Of a stretch of 64,000 nt of DNA, positions 56,577 through 64,000 are shown piece by piece. The notes under the pieces were generated by a model. It did not search any database and was not told where the DNA came from. It saw only the letters and a list, made by a program, of their open reading frames with translations. The DNA lies in the NCBI RefSeq assembly GCF_000092205.1, contig NC_014216.1, positions 2,671,742 to 2,735,741 of the forward strand, written 5' to 3'. Every line of letters begins with the position of its first letter. Position 1 is the first letter of the stretch. Source of the stretch: Desulfurivibrio alkaliphilus AHT 2 (lineage in GTDB: Bacteria; Desulfobacterota; Desulfobulbia; Desulfobulbales; Desulfurivibrionaceae). Both the position numbers and the translations under genes were made by a program.

Positions 56577-56819
56577 TCAACTTTCACGCTTTTTTTCGGC
56601 CAAGTTGACGGCGAGGCTTTCCAGGTCGCCGAACTCTCCTGCGGCGGCGCGGCGGTTGGCCTCTAAAATCCGGCGGTAAATCTCTTCCCGGTGGACGGAA
56701 ACATGATCCGGCGCCTCGACACCGAGCTTGACCTGGCCGTTTTTTACCTCCAGCACCCGGATGGAAATCTCATCGCCGATGGCCACTGCTTCCCCCGGTT
56801 TTCTGGCTAAAATCAACAT
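56577..56819 (-). CDS. csrA: CsrA, carbon storage regulator (RNA-binding)
   Basis: 80 residues from the ATG at 56819 ([20 protein letters not shown]), with AGGAGG 9 nt upstream; an ATG 2 codons earlier (56825) is in the same frame. RNA-binding residues are in the first strand and [10 protein letters not shown]-like end ([11 protein letters not shown]). The C-terminal extension (about 65-80) is longer than in E. coli CsrA (61). A possible autoregulatory hairpin covers its ribosome site. Cotranscription with flgL and fliW is likely. Confidence 0.95.
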   Translation of the reverse strand: MLILARKPGEAVAIGDEISIRVLEVKNGQVKLGVEAPDHVSVHREEIYRRILEANRRAAAGEFGDLESLAVNLAEKKRES

Positions 56820-56824
56820 TGTCA

Positions 56825-56837
56825 TGCCCTCCTGGCA
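56825..56837 (-). promoter_or_regulatory. Candidate CsrA-binding hairpin over the csrA ribosome site
   Basis: On the minus strand TGCC-AGGAG-GGCA is a 4-bp stem with a GGA-bearing loop that contains the Shine-Dalgarno sequence itself. This is the classic form of CsrA self-repression. The hairpin is short. Confidence 0.5.
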
Positions 56838-56945
56838 AAATCTGCCGGCTGCTTTCCTGGCGGCCGGTTTTTGTTCTGGTGTTAATGCAGGGTGCGTGCC
56901 GCCCGGTGGCGAACGCGGTGCTGTTACTCCTTATGCCCGCTTGGT

Positions 56946-59897
56946 TTAAAGGAAATTAACCAAACTCAACTGCATGGTTCTGGCCGCCGCGCTAAGGGCT
57001 GCTTCGTAAGCTACTTCCTTGGCCTTCAGTTCCATGATGGCCTTAATCATATCGGTATCTTCCAGTTCGGAAAGATTTTCCGCCGTGGCCAGCTTCAGGT
57101 TCATGTAAATGTTGTTCTGAACCTCCATGCGGTTGGCCCGGGCGCCGAAATCGGCGATCTGGTTGGTCAGCTCGTTGAGCAGGCCTTCAAGGTCGCCGAT
57201 GGATTTTTGCAGGCCGCTGGTCTGAATATTGTCAAACTCCAGGCCGGTGGCGTTGAGCAGGCCGCTGGTATCCTCCTTGAGATCGAAGCTGTAGCGCTCG
57301 TCACTGCTGTTGAGCTGCAGGTACCCGCTGTCATCCCAGTGGGCGTTGAGGCCGGGGATGCCGTTGAGCCGCTGGGCGATATCGTTTAGGGTGTCGTTTG
57401 CCGGGTCCACCTGGATGGTGATTACCCGCTCCTGCGGCGGCACCTGGTGGTGGTCGGTGACCGCCACCTTGAAGCTGCCGGCCTGGATGCGCTCTTCCAG
57501 TTCCAGCCCGGTTTCGCCGCTGCCCAGGGTGGCGTGAATGTCCCCGGCCTGGGCGGCGCTGGTAGCGGTGCGGAATCCTTCGCCCTTGAGAAACTGCTCC
57601 AGATCTTTCAGGATACTGAACACCCCGGTGTCGTAAATGGCGTCAAAGCCGTTTTTACTGATATCGATGGTGCTGTGCTGGCCCACCTTGATGGCGATGT
57701 CGTTGTTGCGATCGCCGGCGTAACGGACGTAATCGTTGTCCCGGTGGATGGTCCGGACCTGCATGACCCCGTCTTCCAGGCGGTCGTCATGGCCGGTGGG
57801 TTCGCTCAGGCCCAAGGCGGCAAAGCCTACATCGATGGCCGCATCATCTTCGCCCACCTGGCCGCTTTCCAGCCGGAAGGGCTGGTCCGACCACAAGCGT
57901 ACTGAGCCGAAATGGACCTGATCACCGCTGAAACCGGTGGCATAATGGCCCTGGGCCGAGGTTTGCACATGAACGTTGCGGCCATCCACCGCGGTGAGGA
58001 TCAGTTTGCCGTCTTGGTCGCGGCCGGCGGTAACCCCGGTTTCCTCCGTTTTGGCGTTGATGGCCCGGATCAGGGTGTTGTCGGCGTCCCCTTCCTGGAT
58101 GGTGGCGGGCTCATCAAAAATGCTGATCCCGTTGATCACCAGGTCGTTTTCGCTCAACCGGGTGCGGTGGGGTTGGTCAATGCTCACCGCCTTGACCGCC
58201 AGTTTATCACCGTCGGCATCTGCCGCCGCGAAAGTGATGTCACCGGTGCCGGCCCCGCTGACGATGGTTAACTCGGTGCCGTCAACGGCCACCGGGTAGT
58301 CGGCGCTGACGGCCGTTGCCAGCCCGGCAATGACAGCGTCAAGGTCATCTCCGACCTGGGCTTCGTAAGCAAAATCCTGATTGTTTATGGTCAGGGTGTA
58401 AGTGGCGCCTTCTTCCACGTCCATGCCGTTGAAATCAATGTGCCGTGAAACTCCCGCATGGCCGCTGTTTACTGCCGTGCCCGCGATAACCGAGGCAGGG
58501 GTGACTTCCGCCGTCACCCCGTAATTGCCCCCGTTAATGGCCGCTGCCTTGGCCGCTGCCGAGGCATCGGCGTAGATGGTGGAATGCTCATCGGCGGCAG
58601 TGGTCACCGGTTTGCCGTTGATCAGCAAATCGCCTTCCTGCAGGGACGGGCCGTAACGCAGCACCCCGTCGTCGGGCAGGTCGGCAAAACCCCAGCCGCC
58701 GCCGTGCAGGCCGATCATTTCGAGAATGGTGTCATCGGGCGGGTCATTTGCCGCCCCACTGGTGGTGATGGTAAAAGATTCGGCTCCGCTCAGGGAGATA
58801 GAGCCGGTGTTGCCGTTATTCACGGTGTAGGCGCCGGCGGCCAGGCCGGTATTGGCATTGGCGTTGGTTAGTGGTCCGACTTCGATGTCAGATTCATCGC
58901 CGGGGTTAAGGTTGTAAAGCACCACCGAGTTGAGTGCACCGCCGTTGTCGCCGTCTCCGACTCTGGCGGCCACTCCGGTTAGTTCAGTAATATTATTGAT
59001 CGCCGCCACGGTAAGTTCGGCAACATCGGCGGCGCTGGCTCCGTCCGGCACGACCACGGCAAAGTTGACGCCATTGATGGATTGGAGCATGGTCTCGCCA
59101 CCATTGCCGCCCTCGGCGTTGGCTGCCGCCCCGGCGGTCAGGGTGGTCAGGCTGGCGGTTACCCCGGTAATGTCGCCGACTTCATTCAAGGCCGCGGCTA
59201 AAGCGTCAGCATTGGCCATCTCCAGGCCTAACGTGGCGGGATTGTTAAGCGCAAGGTCGTCGTCGCCGTTCAGGCCGGGATATTCGGCCTCCTGCAGGAG
59301 GGTTACCAGGTCTTGGCCGTTGATTTGCAAATCATCGGTGGTCAGGGTTCCGCCGGAGATCTGGTCGCTGGTCAATGGCCCGCTGATTCCTTGCGGGGCG
59401 GGATCGGCGCCGTTAACAAAATAGCCGTCCATGGCGCCTTTGACAAAGGGGGTGGGTTCGGCCGGGGTGTAGCCGATGGTGCGGAAGCCGCCGAAGATAT
59501 GCTTGCCGTTAACCGCCGAGTTGGCCAGGATGATGGCCTGCTCCCAGAGGTTTTTTACCTCCATGGCGGCGTTCTCTCGATTTTCCGCGGTCATGGGGGC
59601 GTTGGCCGCCTGGATGGCCAGGGTCTTGGCCCGCATCACCAGGTCCTTGGTTTCCGTTAAGGCGGTTTCCGAGGCGCTGATGATGGTGTTGCCGTAATTG
59701 ATATTTCGCTGGTACTGGCCGATTTCCGACAGGTTGGTGCGCAGGCCCAGGGCGTTGACCAGGTTCACCGGATTGTCCGAGATCTTGGACATCAGCTTGC
59801 CCGAGGAGATCTGTTGGTTGATCCGGTTCATATCGCTGTTAACCTTGTTCAGGTTAGTCAGGATATTGTTATAGATAGACTGCATTGTAACCCGCAT
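56946..59897 (-). CDS. flgL: FlgL, hook-filament junction protein, very large
   Basis: 983 residues, against about 300-500 in most FlgL. The conserved N-terminus (about 1-140: MRVTMQSIYNNILTNLNKVN, GLRTNLSEIGQYQRNI, ANSAVNGKHIFGG) and C-terminus (last 100: LEGLLNELTNQIADFGARANRME...ALSAAARTMQLSLVNFL) match the flagellin-like FlgL core. The long middle carries Ig/flagellin-IN-like repeats: one near 309-398 that also occurs in FlgK, and one near 600-650 (LVINGISIFDEPATIQ). It starts 12 nt after the flgK stop. Confidence 0.92.
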   Translation of the reverse strand: MRVTMQSIYNNILTNLNKVNSDMNRINQQISSGKLMSKISDNPVNLVNALGLRTNLSEIGQYQRNINYGNTIISASETALTETKDLVMRAKTLAIQAANAPMTAENRENAAMEVKNLWEQAIILANSAVNGKHIFGGFRTIGYTPAEPTPFVKGAMDGYFVNGADPAPQGISGPLTSDQISGGTLTTDDLQINGQDLVTLLQEAEYPGLNGDDDLALNNPATLGLEMANADALAAALNEVGDITGVTASLTTLTAGAAANAEGGNGGETMLQSINGVNFAVVVPDGASAADVAELTVAAINNITELTGVAARVGDGDNGGALNSVVLYNLNPGDESDIEVGPLTNANANTGLAAGAYTVNNGNTGSISLSGAESFTITTSGAANDPPDDTILEMIGLHGGGWGFADLPDDGVLRYGPSLQEGDLLINGKPVTTAADEHSTIYADASAAAKAAAINGGNYGVTAEVTPASVIAGTAVNSGHAGVSRHIDFNGMDVEEGATYTLTINNQDFAYEAQVGDDLDAVIAGLATAVSADYPVAVDGTELTIVSGAGTGDITFAAADADGDKLAVKAVSIDQPHRTRLSENDLVINGISIFDEPATIQEGDADNTLIRAINAKTEETGVTAGRDQDGKLILTAVDGRNVHVQTSAQGHYATGFSGDQVHFGSVRLWSDQPFRLESGQVGEDDAAIDVGFAALGLSEPTGHDDRLEDGVMQVRTIHRDNDYVRYAGDRNNDIAIKVGQHSTIDISKNGFDAIYDTGVFSILKDLEQFLKGEGFRTATSAAQAGDIHATLGSGETGLELEERIQAGSFKVAVTDHHQVPPQERVITIQVDPANDTLNDIAQRLNGIPGLNAHWDDSGYLQLNSSDERYSFDLKEDTSGLLNATGLEFDNIQTSGLQKSIGDLEGLLNELTNQIADFGARANRMEVQNNIYMNLKLATAENLSELEDTDMIKAIMELKAKEVAYEAALSAAARTMQLSLVNFL

Positions 59898-59908
59898 GGC
59901 CTTGTCTC

Positions 59909-62521
59909 CTATCTTACGGTGTCCAGCAGGGTGACCAGCATTTCGTCGGAGGTGGAGATCAGCCGGGCCGCCGCCGTGTAGGCATGCTGGAACTTGATCA
60001 GGTTGGCCATCTCCTCGTCCAGGGAGACCCCGGAGACGGTATCCCGCATCTCGTTCATCTGGTTTAGCACCAGGGTGTTGAACTCCACGTTGCGGTCGAT
60101 GGTCCGTCCCTTGTTGCCGATATCCCCCACCAGCGAGTTGTAAAAACCATTAAGCGAGCTGACCCGGCCACCGAGGAAATGAATGTCATCCTTGTGCTGC
60201 AGGTTGCTGAGCTCCAAGGCGTTGCGGTTGTCGCCGGGAAAAATTTCGCCGTTTTCGCCCACCTTGCCGGCGGCCATGTAGTCAAGATTGTCGGCAATAA
60301 CCCGGTTGACCCCAATGGTGCCGGCACTGTGGCCGGTGAAAAAAGTGTTGAGGCCGGCCACTTGGAGGAAGTTGGAGGAATCTGCGCCAAAGGCGAACTG
60401 GTGGCCGGCGACGGGGTCAAGCTTGAAGCGGCCGCTCTGGCGGTCGAAAGAGGCCTTCACCCAAGGGGTTTCGCCGTCGCTGGTGCCGCCGGCGGCGAGA
60501 ATCGCCTGGTTGATGGCCTGGGCGGCATCATTGGCCGAGTAGGCCCGCTCCAAGGAAACGGTTACCGGTTCCGGCAGGGCCAGGGAGCCGTCGGCGCTGT
60601 AAAGCCAGATTTCAAAGCTGCCGTCTTCGGTGTTCAGCTCATCGCCGTACTTGAAGCCGGTGAGCAGGACTTTATCTTCCAGAGGGTCCGGGGTTACCGC
60701 GATCCGGCCGTTGCCGGTGATGCCGTCATCGCTTTTGTCGTGCAGGCCCAACTGGGCCAGGATGGTATCGTCCACCCCGGCCTTGATGGTGTAGCGCTGG
60801 TCGGAAAAGAGGGTGACCTGGCCGGTATTGTGGTCGGCATCGGCGACAATGGTTTCGCCGGCAAGGGCATCCAGGCCGAGCATGGAGGCGCTGAGCCCGG
60901 CGGGGTTGTCCTCGTCGTCCGGGGTAAAGATCAGATTGTCGATGGTGATGGAGGACTCATCCCCGGCGTTGGTGTTGCGGAAGAGCAGGGCGTTGGTGGC
61001 GGCGCCGTTGCTGCCGTCGCCCACCGCCGCTTCAATATTGTGATCTTCCAGCACCTTGCTGATTTCTTTGGTCAGCTCTTCCAGGAACTTGGTATGAACG
61101 TTTTCGCCCTCTTCGAGGTCGCCGATGCTAAAACTTATGTTGTCTCTGCCATTTACGTTGAACTCGATTTCATTGTCATCATCGTCTGGGTCTTGAAATC
61201 CGTCTACATTTGATAATGTGACGGTTATCTCTTCTCCGTTGACCGTGAAGCTAAAGCTGTCGCCGGCGCTGACGGCGTTAAGGTCAGCTTCGGTAATGGC
61301 CACCCCGTTTGCCTGGGTGGTCAGCCGGGCGCTGACCCCGGTATCGGCCTGGTTGATGGCCTCCACGGTGTTGGCCGCCTTGGTGGTGGCCAGTCCGTGC
61401 ACCGGGAAGGCGCCGTTGATGGCGCCGATATCCAGGCCGTTGATCTGGATTGCCCCGGCGGCAATGTTGCGGCTGGCGGTGCCGGTGGCCACGGTACCGG
61501 TGGTCACCGAGGTGGGTCGACCGATGTCGCCGCCCACCAGTTGGTCGGCAAATTTTACCGTGCCGCTGCCGGTGCTGTGCACCTGGTTAAGCTCGCGGAT
61601 CAGGGCGTTGGCCAAGGCATCCAGGCGACCGGCATAGTTGTTGGGGTTGCCGGGGGCCAGTTCGCTGTGGATCTCCAGCCAGCCGCCCATCTTGCCGCCC
61701 AGTTGGGCGCCGGTGAGGGGGCGGCTGACCTTTTTGCCGGAACCATCGGTGCTGACCCAGTTGAGTTGGTTGTCGCTCCAGCTTACCTGCCAGGCCTCAT
61801 CGCCTTCCACCAGTGGGTGGCCGTTGGCCATCAAGACCGTGTAGGTGCCGTTTTTGCTGGCAAAATGGCTGATCTCCACCAGTCCCGCCAACTCCTTGAC
61901 CAGGTTGTCGCGCTGGTCCCGCAGGTCGTTGGCCTCCGCCTTGGCCACCTCGGCGCTGGTGATGCGGGAATTCAGCGCGGCGATCTGCGAGGTCAGGGAG
62001 TTGATGTCGCCCACCGCGGTGTCGATGTTGGTGCCGATATCCGAGCGGGCCCGGATGATCTCATCGTTCATGGTTTTAAAATGATCGGACAGCAGATGGC
62101 CGTTTTGCAGCACATTCTGTCGGGCCGCCAGGCTTTCCGGGTTATCGCTGAGTTCCTGCCAGGAGTTCCAGAACTGGTTGAGCAGGTCGTTCATGGCCAG
62201 GCCGCGGGCCTCGTTGAAAATCGGCTCCACCACCCGCAGGGACTGCTGCTGGGCCTGCAAATTACCCATCAGGGAAGACTGGCGGGTGATCCGCTCCACC
62301 ATGAACTGATCGTAGCTGCGGGTAATGGTGTCTGGTGAGACCCCGCCGCCCAGCAGGGCATTGCCCATCTGCACCGCATGGTTGGCCCGGATATTGTGGG
62401 TTTGCCGGGAATAGCCCGGGGTATCCACGTTGGCCACGTTGTGGCCGGTGACCTGGATCGACCGCTGCTGGGTCAGCAGGGCCTGTTTGGCGGTATTCAG
62501 GACGTGCGTTAAGCCGGCCAT
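59909..62521 (-). CDS. flgK: FlgK, hook-associated protein 1, large
   Basis: 870 residues, longer than the common 450-650. The N-terminus reads LTHVLNTAKQALLTQQRSIQVTGHNVANVDTPGYSRQ, followed by the coiled-coil FlgK block (NQFWNSWQELSDNPESLAARQNVLQNG) and GWLEIHSELAPG. The C-terminus VSGVSLDEEMANLIKFQHAYTAAARLISTSDEMLVTLLDTVR is typical. The variable middle includes a low-GC part (about 426-470, DPDDDDNEIEFNVNG) and a module (497-594) homologous to one in FlgL. It starts 4 nt after flgN. Confidence 0.95.
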   Translation of the reverse strand: MAGLTHVLNTAKQALLTQQRSIQVTGHNVANVDTPGYSRQTHNIRANHAVQMGNALLGGGVSPDTITRSYDQFMVERITRQSSLMGNLQAQQQSLRVVEPIFNEARGLAMNDLLNQFWNSWQELSDNPESLAARQNVLQNGHLLSDHFKTMNDEIIRARSDIGTNIDTAVGDINSLTSQIAALNSRITSAEVAKAEANDLRDQRDNLVKELAGLVEISHFASKNGTYTVLMANGHPLVEGDEAWQVSWSDNQLNWVSTDGSGKKVSRPLTGAQLGGKMGGWLEIHSELAPGNPNNYAGRLDALANALIRELNQVHSTGSGTVKFADQLVGGDIGRPTSVTTGTVATGTASRNIAAGAIQINGLDIGAINGAFPVHGLATTKAANTVEAINQADTGVSARLTTQANGVAITEADLNAVSAGDSFSFTVNGEEITVTLSNVDGFQDPDDDDNEIEFNVNGRDNISFSIGDLEEGENVHTKFLEELTKEISKVLEDHNIEAAVGDGSNGAATNALLFRNTNAGDESSITIDNLIFTPDDEDNPAGLSASMLGLDALAGETIVADADHNTGQVTLFSDQRYTIKAGVDDTILAQLGLHDKSDDGITGNGRIAVTPDPLEDKVLLTGFKYGDELNTEDGSFEIWLYSADGSLALPEPVTVSLERAYSANDAAQAINQAILAAGGTSDGETPWVKASFDRQSGRFKLDPVAGHQFAFGADSSNFLQVAGLNTFFTGHSAGTIGVNRVIADNLDYMAAGKVGENGEIFPGDNRNALELSNLQHKDDIHFLGGRVSSLNGFYNSLVGDIGNKGRTIDRNVEFNTLVLNQMNEMRDTVSGVSLDEEMANLIKFQHAYTAAARLISTSDEMLVTLLDTVR

Positions 62522-62525
62522 GGTT

Positions 62526-63029
62526 TTATACCTCGCGGCTGATCAGGCTGGGGCGGGAGGCCCCCGGACGCTGTTGGTGGCCCGGCTTGCCGTACCCGGT
62601 TTGCTCTTCCCCGGCGGCGCGGGTGATCAGGCTGATGGCGTCATGTAAATGACGCTTGGTGTCTTCCACGAAATTGTAGTTGATCACACTTTTGGCGGCG
62701 ATATCCTGGCGCAGGGCCACCAGTTCGCGGCGTTGTTTTTCCAGGGTCTTTTTCTCTTCCCCGTCGGTCATCGCGGCCAGGTCGGAAAGCCGGACGGCGT
62801 TTTCAGAGGGCTTGCCGGTGAACTCCTCCACCGACCGCCGCAACTGCTCGTCCACCTCCTTCAGGGTGGCGATCTGTTCGGCCTTGCGACGGCTCAAGCC
62901 CACCAGTTCACGCATGTCCATGTTGACAATGGCCTGCTGTTCCCGGTCCAGCATGACCAGCAACTCGCGGGAGAGGGTAAACTCCTGCTCCAGAAGATCA
63001 AAGATGTTGGCTGGTATTTTATGCCGCAT
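62526..63029 (-). CDS. flgN: FlgN-type flagellar chaperone
   Basis: 167 residues, mostly helical: LLEQEFTLSRELLVMLDREQQAIVNMDMRELVGLSRRKAEQIATL followed by further heptad-like helices. This is the FlgN pattern of a secretion chaperone for FlgK and FlgL. It directly precedes flgK (stop to start 4 nt). The C-terminal 25 residues are polar and disordered-looking. Assignment rests on sequence pattern and gene order. Confidence 0.85.
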   Translation of the reverse strand: MRHKIPANIFDLLEQEFTLSRELLVMLDREQQAIVNMDMRELVGLSRRKAEQIATLKEVDEQLRRSVEEFTGKPSENAVRLSDLAAMTDGEEKKTLEKQRRELVALRQDIAAKSVINYNFVEDTKRHLHDAISLITRAAGEEQTGYGKPGHQQRPGASRPSLISREV

Positions 63030-63051
63030 GGTCCTATCCTCTGCTGTAATG

Positions 63052-63202
63052 GTATCCGTTCACCAGGTTTACTAACTTAGCTGTCTGACGGGCCGTAATC
63101 GTTCAGCAGTGCCGCAGATTCGGGTAAGCAGCCAGGCGCCGCGTACACCGGGTACTCAAGCCTGGCTGATCGCCCGAAGGTGCGGTGCTGCTGAACGATT
63201 AC
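63052..63202 (-). repeat. Family-1 palindromic repeat, copy 9 (with second unit)
   Basis: Second unit 63052-63094 (starts GTATCC instead of GTAA); main palindrome to 63202 with ends GTAATCGTTCAGCAG and CTGCTGAACGATTAC (perfect stem). Its final TTAC supplies the flgJ stop codon (63199-63201). It sits between flgJ and flgN. Confidence 0.9.
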
Positions 63203-63495
63203 CTGTAATGCTGCTGGTTGATCTGCCGGTAGAGCATTTCACCGAACCCCATCCCTTTGCCGGAGGCCAGGTGCCGGGCCAGCTCCTGGTCGTGGAGCGA
63301 CTGGTACATCTCTTCGGCATGCCCTCCGCCCAGCAGATCGCTCTGGGGCCCGGTCTGGCGGGCCATGCTGAGGAATTTCTGCAGGATGATGGCCTCGAAC
63401 TCGGCGCAGGCCTGCCGCAATTGGGGATTTCCTTCCTTATCGGACGTTGCGGTCGCGGGCTTGAATGGGCCGCCGGTCAGGCTGTTGATTTCCAT
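63199..63495 (-). CDS. flgJ: FlgJ-like rod-binding protein (no muramidase domain)
   Basis: 98 residues: CAEFEAIILQKFLSMARQTGPQSDLLGGGHAEEMYQSLHDQELARHLASG is the rod-binding domain PF10135 type. The peptidoglycan hydrolase domain of enterobacterial FlgJ is absent, as in many non-enteric bacteria. It follows flgI and its stop codon is within family-1 copy 9. Confidence 0.93.
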   Translation of the reverse strand: MEINSLTGGPFKPATATSDKEGNPQLRQACAEFEAIILQKFLSMARQTGPQSDLLGGGHAEEMYQSLHDQELARHLASGKGMGFGEMLYRQINQQHYR

Positions 63496-63521
63496 GTCTT
63501 ACTCCCGTGGCTGGTTGGGTT

Positions 63522-64000
63522 TTAGATGATTTCCAGTTCGGCGTTCAAAGCGCCGGAGGCCTTGATGGACTGAAAGATGGCAATCAGATCCCGGGGGGCG
63601 ACGCCCACCGCGTTCAGGGCCTGGACCACCTCGCCCAGCGTGGCGCCGGGGTCAAGCCGTACCAGCTGGTCGCCTTCGGCGGCCATCGGTGCGGCATCCG
63701 GCTGCAGCAACTCTTCCGGGCCCAGGGCCGGTGCCACCTGCAGGTTAAGATCGCCATGGGCCACGGCCAACTCCCGGATGCGGACGTTTTCGCCCATCAC
63801 CACCGTCCCGGTGCGCTCATCCAGCACCACCCGGGCCCGGTTGTCGGGAACAATCTGCAGGTTTTCCAGTTCGGCCAGCAGGAAAATTTCGTTGTCGCGG
63901 TAATTCTCCGGCACCCTGACCACCACCGTGGCGCCGTCCCGGGGGTGGGCGGCGCTGTTGCCCAGGTGGTTGTTAATGGCCTGGGTCATGCGCTGAACGG
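63522..64000 (-). CDS. flgI: FlgI, flagellar P-ring protein, C-terminal part (cut by window edge)
   Basis: The frame is open to the right edge, so the N-terminus lies outside. The visible about 159 residues match the C-terminal half of FlgI: RARVVLDERTGTVVMGENVRIRELAVAHGDLNL, then the Pro/Ala-rich stretch and LVRLDPGATLGEVVQALNAVGVAPRDLIAIFQSIKASGALNAELEII. FlgI forms the periplasmic P ring around the rod. It precedes flgJ on the same strand. Confidence 0.92.
   Translation of the reverse strand, partial: VQRMTQAINNHLGNSAAHPRDGATVVVRVPENYRDNEIFLLAELENLQIVPDNRARVVLDERTGTVVMGENVRIRELAVAHGDLNLQVAPALGPEELLQPDAAPMAAEGDQLVRLDPGATLGEVVQALNAVGVAPRDLIAIFQSIKASGALNAELEII

Overview
The window is GC-rich (about 60 percent or more by eye) chromosomal DNA from a dissimilatory sulfate- or sulfur-metabolising Desulfobacterota bacterium. 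The key marker is a complete dsrMKJOP operon (2770-7909). This is joined by a hybrid-cluster-protein operon, a type IV pilus operon, a flagellar operon with csrA/fliW, and many small redox proteins. I infer a member of the Desulfobulbales / Desulfurivibrio group, but no rRNA gene is present to confirm it. I see no tRNA or rRNA gene, no CRISPR array, no prophage and no transposase.

Layout, left to right. 1-2015: the end of an HDOD protein, a metallo-beta-lactamase-fold hydrolase and a small FlaG-like protein. 2185-7909: an RsbRD-type sensor-domain gene followed by dsrM, K, J, O, P, which together link the membrane quinone pool and a periplasmic cytochrome to a cytoplasmic HdrD-like subunit. 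7998-13924: pgeF-rsmB, uvrA and secB. 14014-22072 (minus): pilM-pilN-pilO-pilP, an AMIN/STN/TPR protein, a MshL/PilQ-type secretin and an Ig-like lipoprotein. 22430-25473: lepB-pyrB-pyrC. 25608-33364 (minus): dnaG-rpoD-dprA-topA, then a lone flagellar rod-like gene with its own good promoter. 33725-37134: a Na/Ca antiporter and an aldolase/dehydrogenase fusion. 37506-40600 (minus): a hypothetical protein, a PilZ protein, a 58-residue CXXC membrane protein, a polyferredoxin and an SH3 protein. 40665-41477: prepilin peptidase. 41487-50698 (minus): a DUF389 fusion, trkA-trkH-mnmG, two methyltransferases and a TlpA-like thioredoxin. 51024-54436 (minus): hcp, a zinc-ribbon/HD protein and a ferredoxin, behind a near-ideal Crp/Fnr-type activator promoter. 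54581-55866: guaD and plsY. 56008-64000 (minus): flgI-flgJ-flgN-flgK-flgL-csrA-fliW.

The most unusual content is two families of structured interspersed repeats. Family 1 is a palindrome of about 107 bp bounded by GTAA...TTAC, present in nine copies plus two reduced derivatives. Its outer stem sequence differs between copies while its two arms stay complementary. Eight of the nine copies start within about 6 nt of, or inside, the stop codon of the preceding gene, always in the same orientation to transcription. Family 2 has a long outer stem enclosing two hairpins (a three-way junction). It occurs in three full copies, one of them in frame inside a protein-coding gene. A second notable point is a homologous module shared by the unusually large FlgK and FlgL hook-junction proteins.

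Functions were assigned by reading the translated proteins and motifs by eye. No database search was run.
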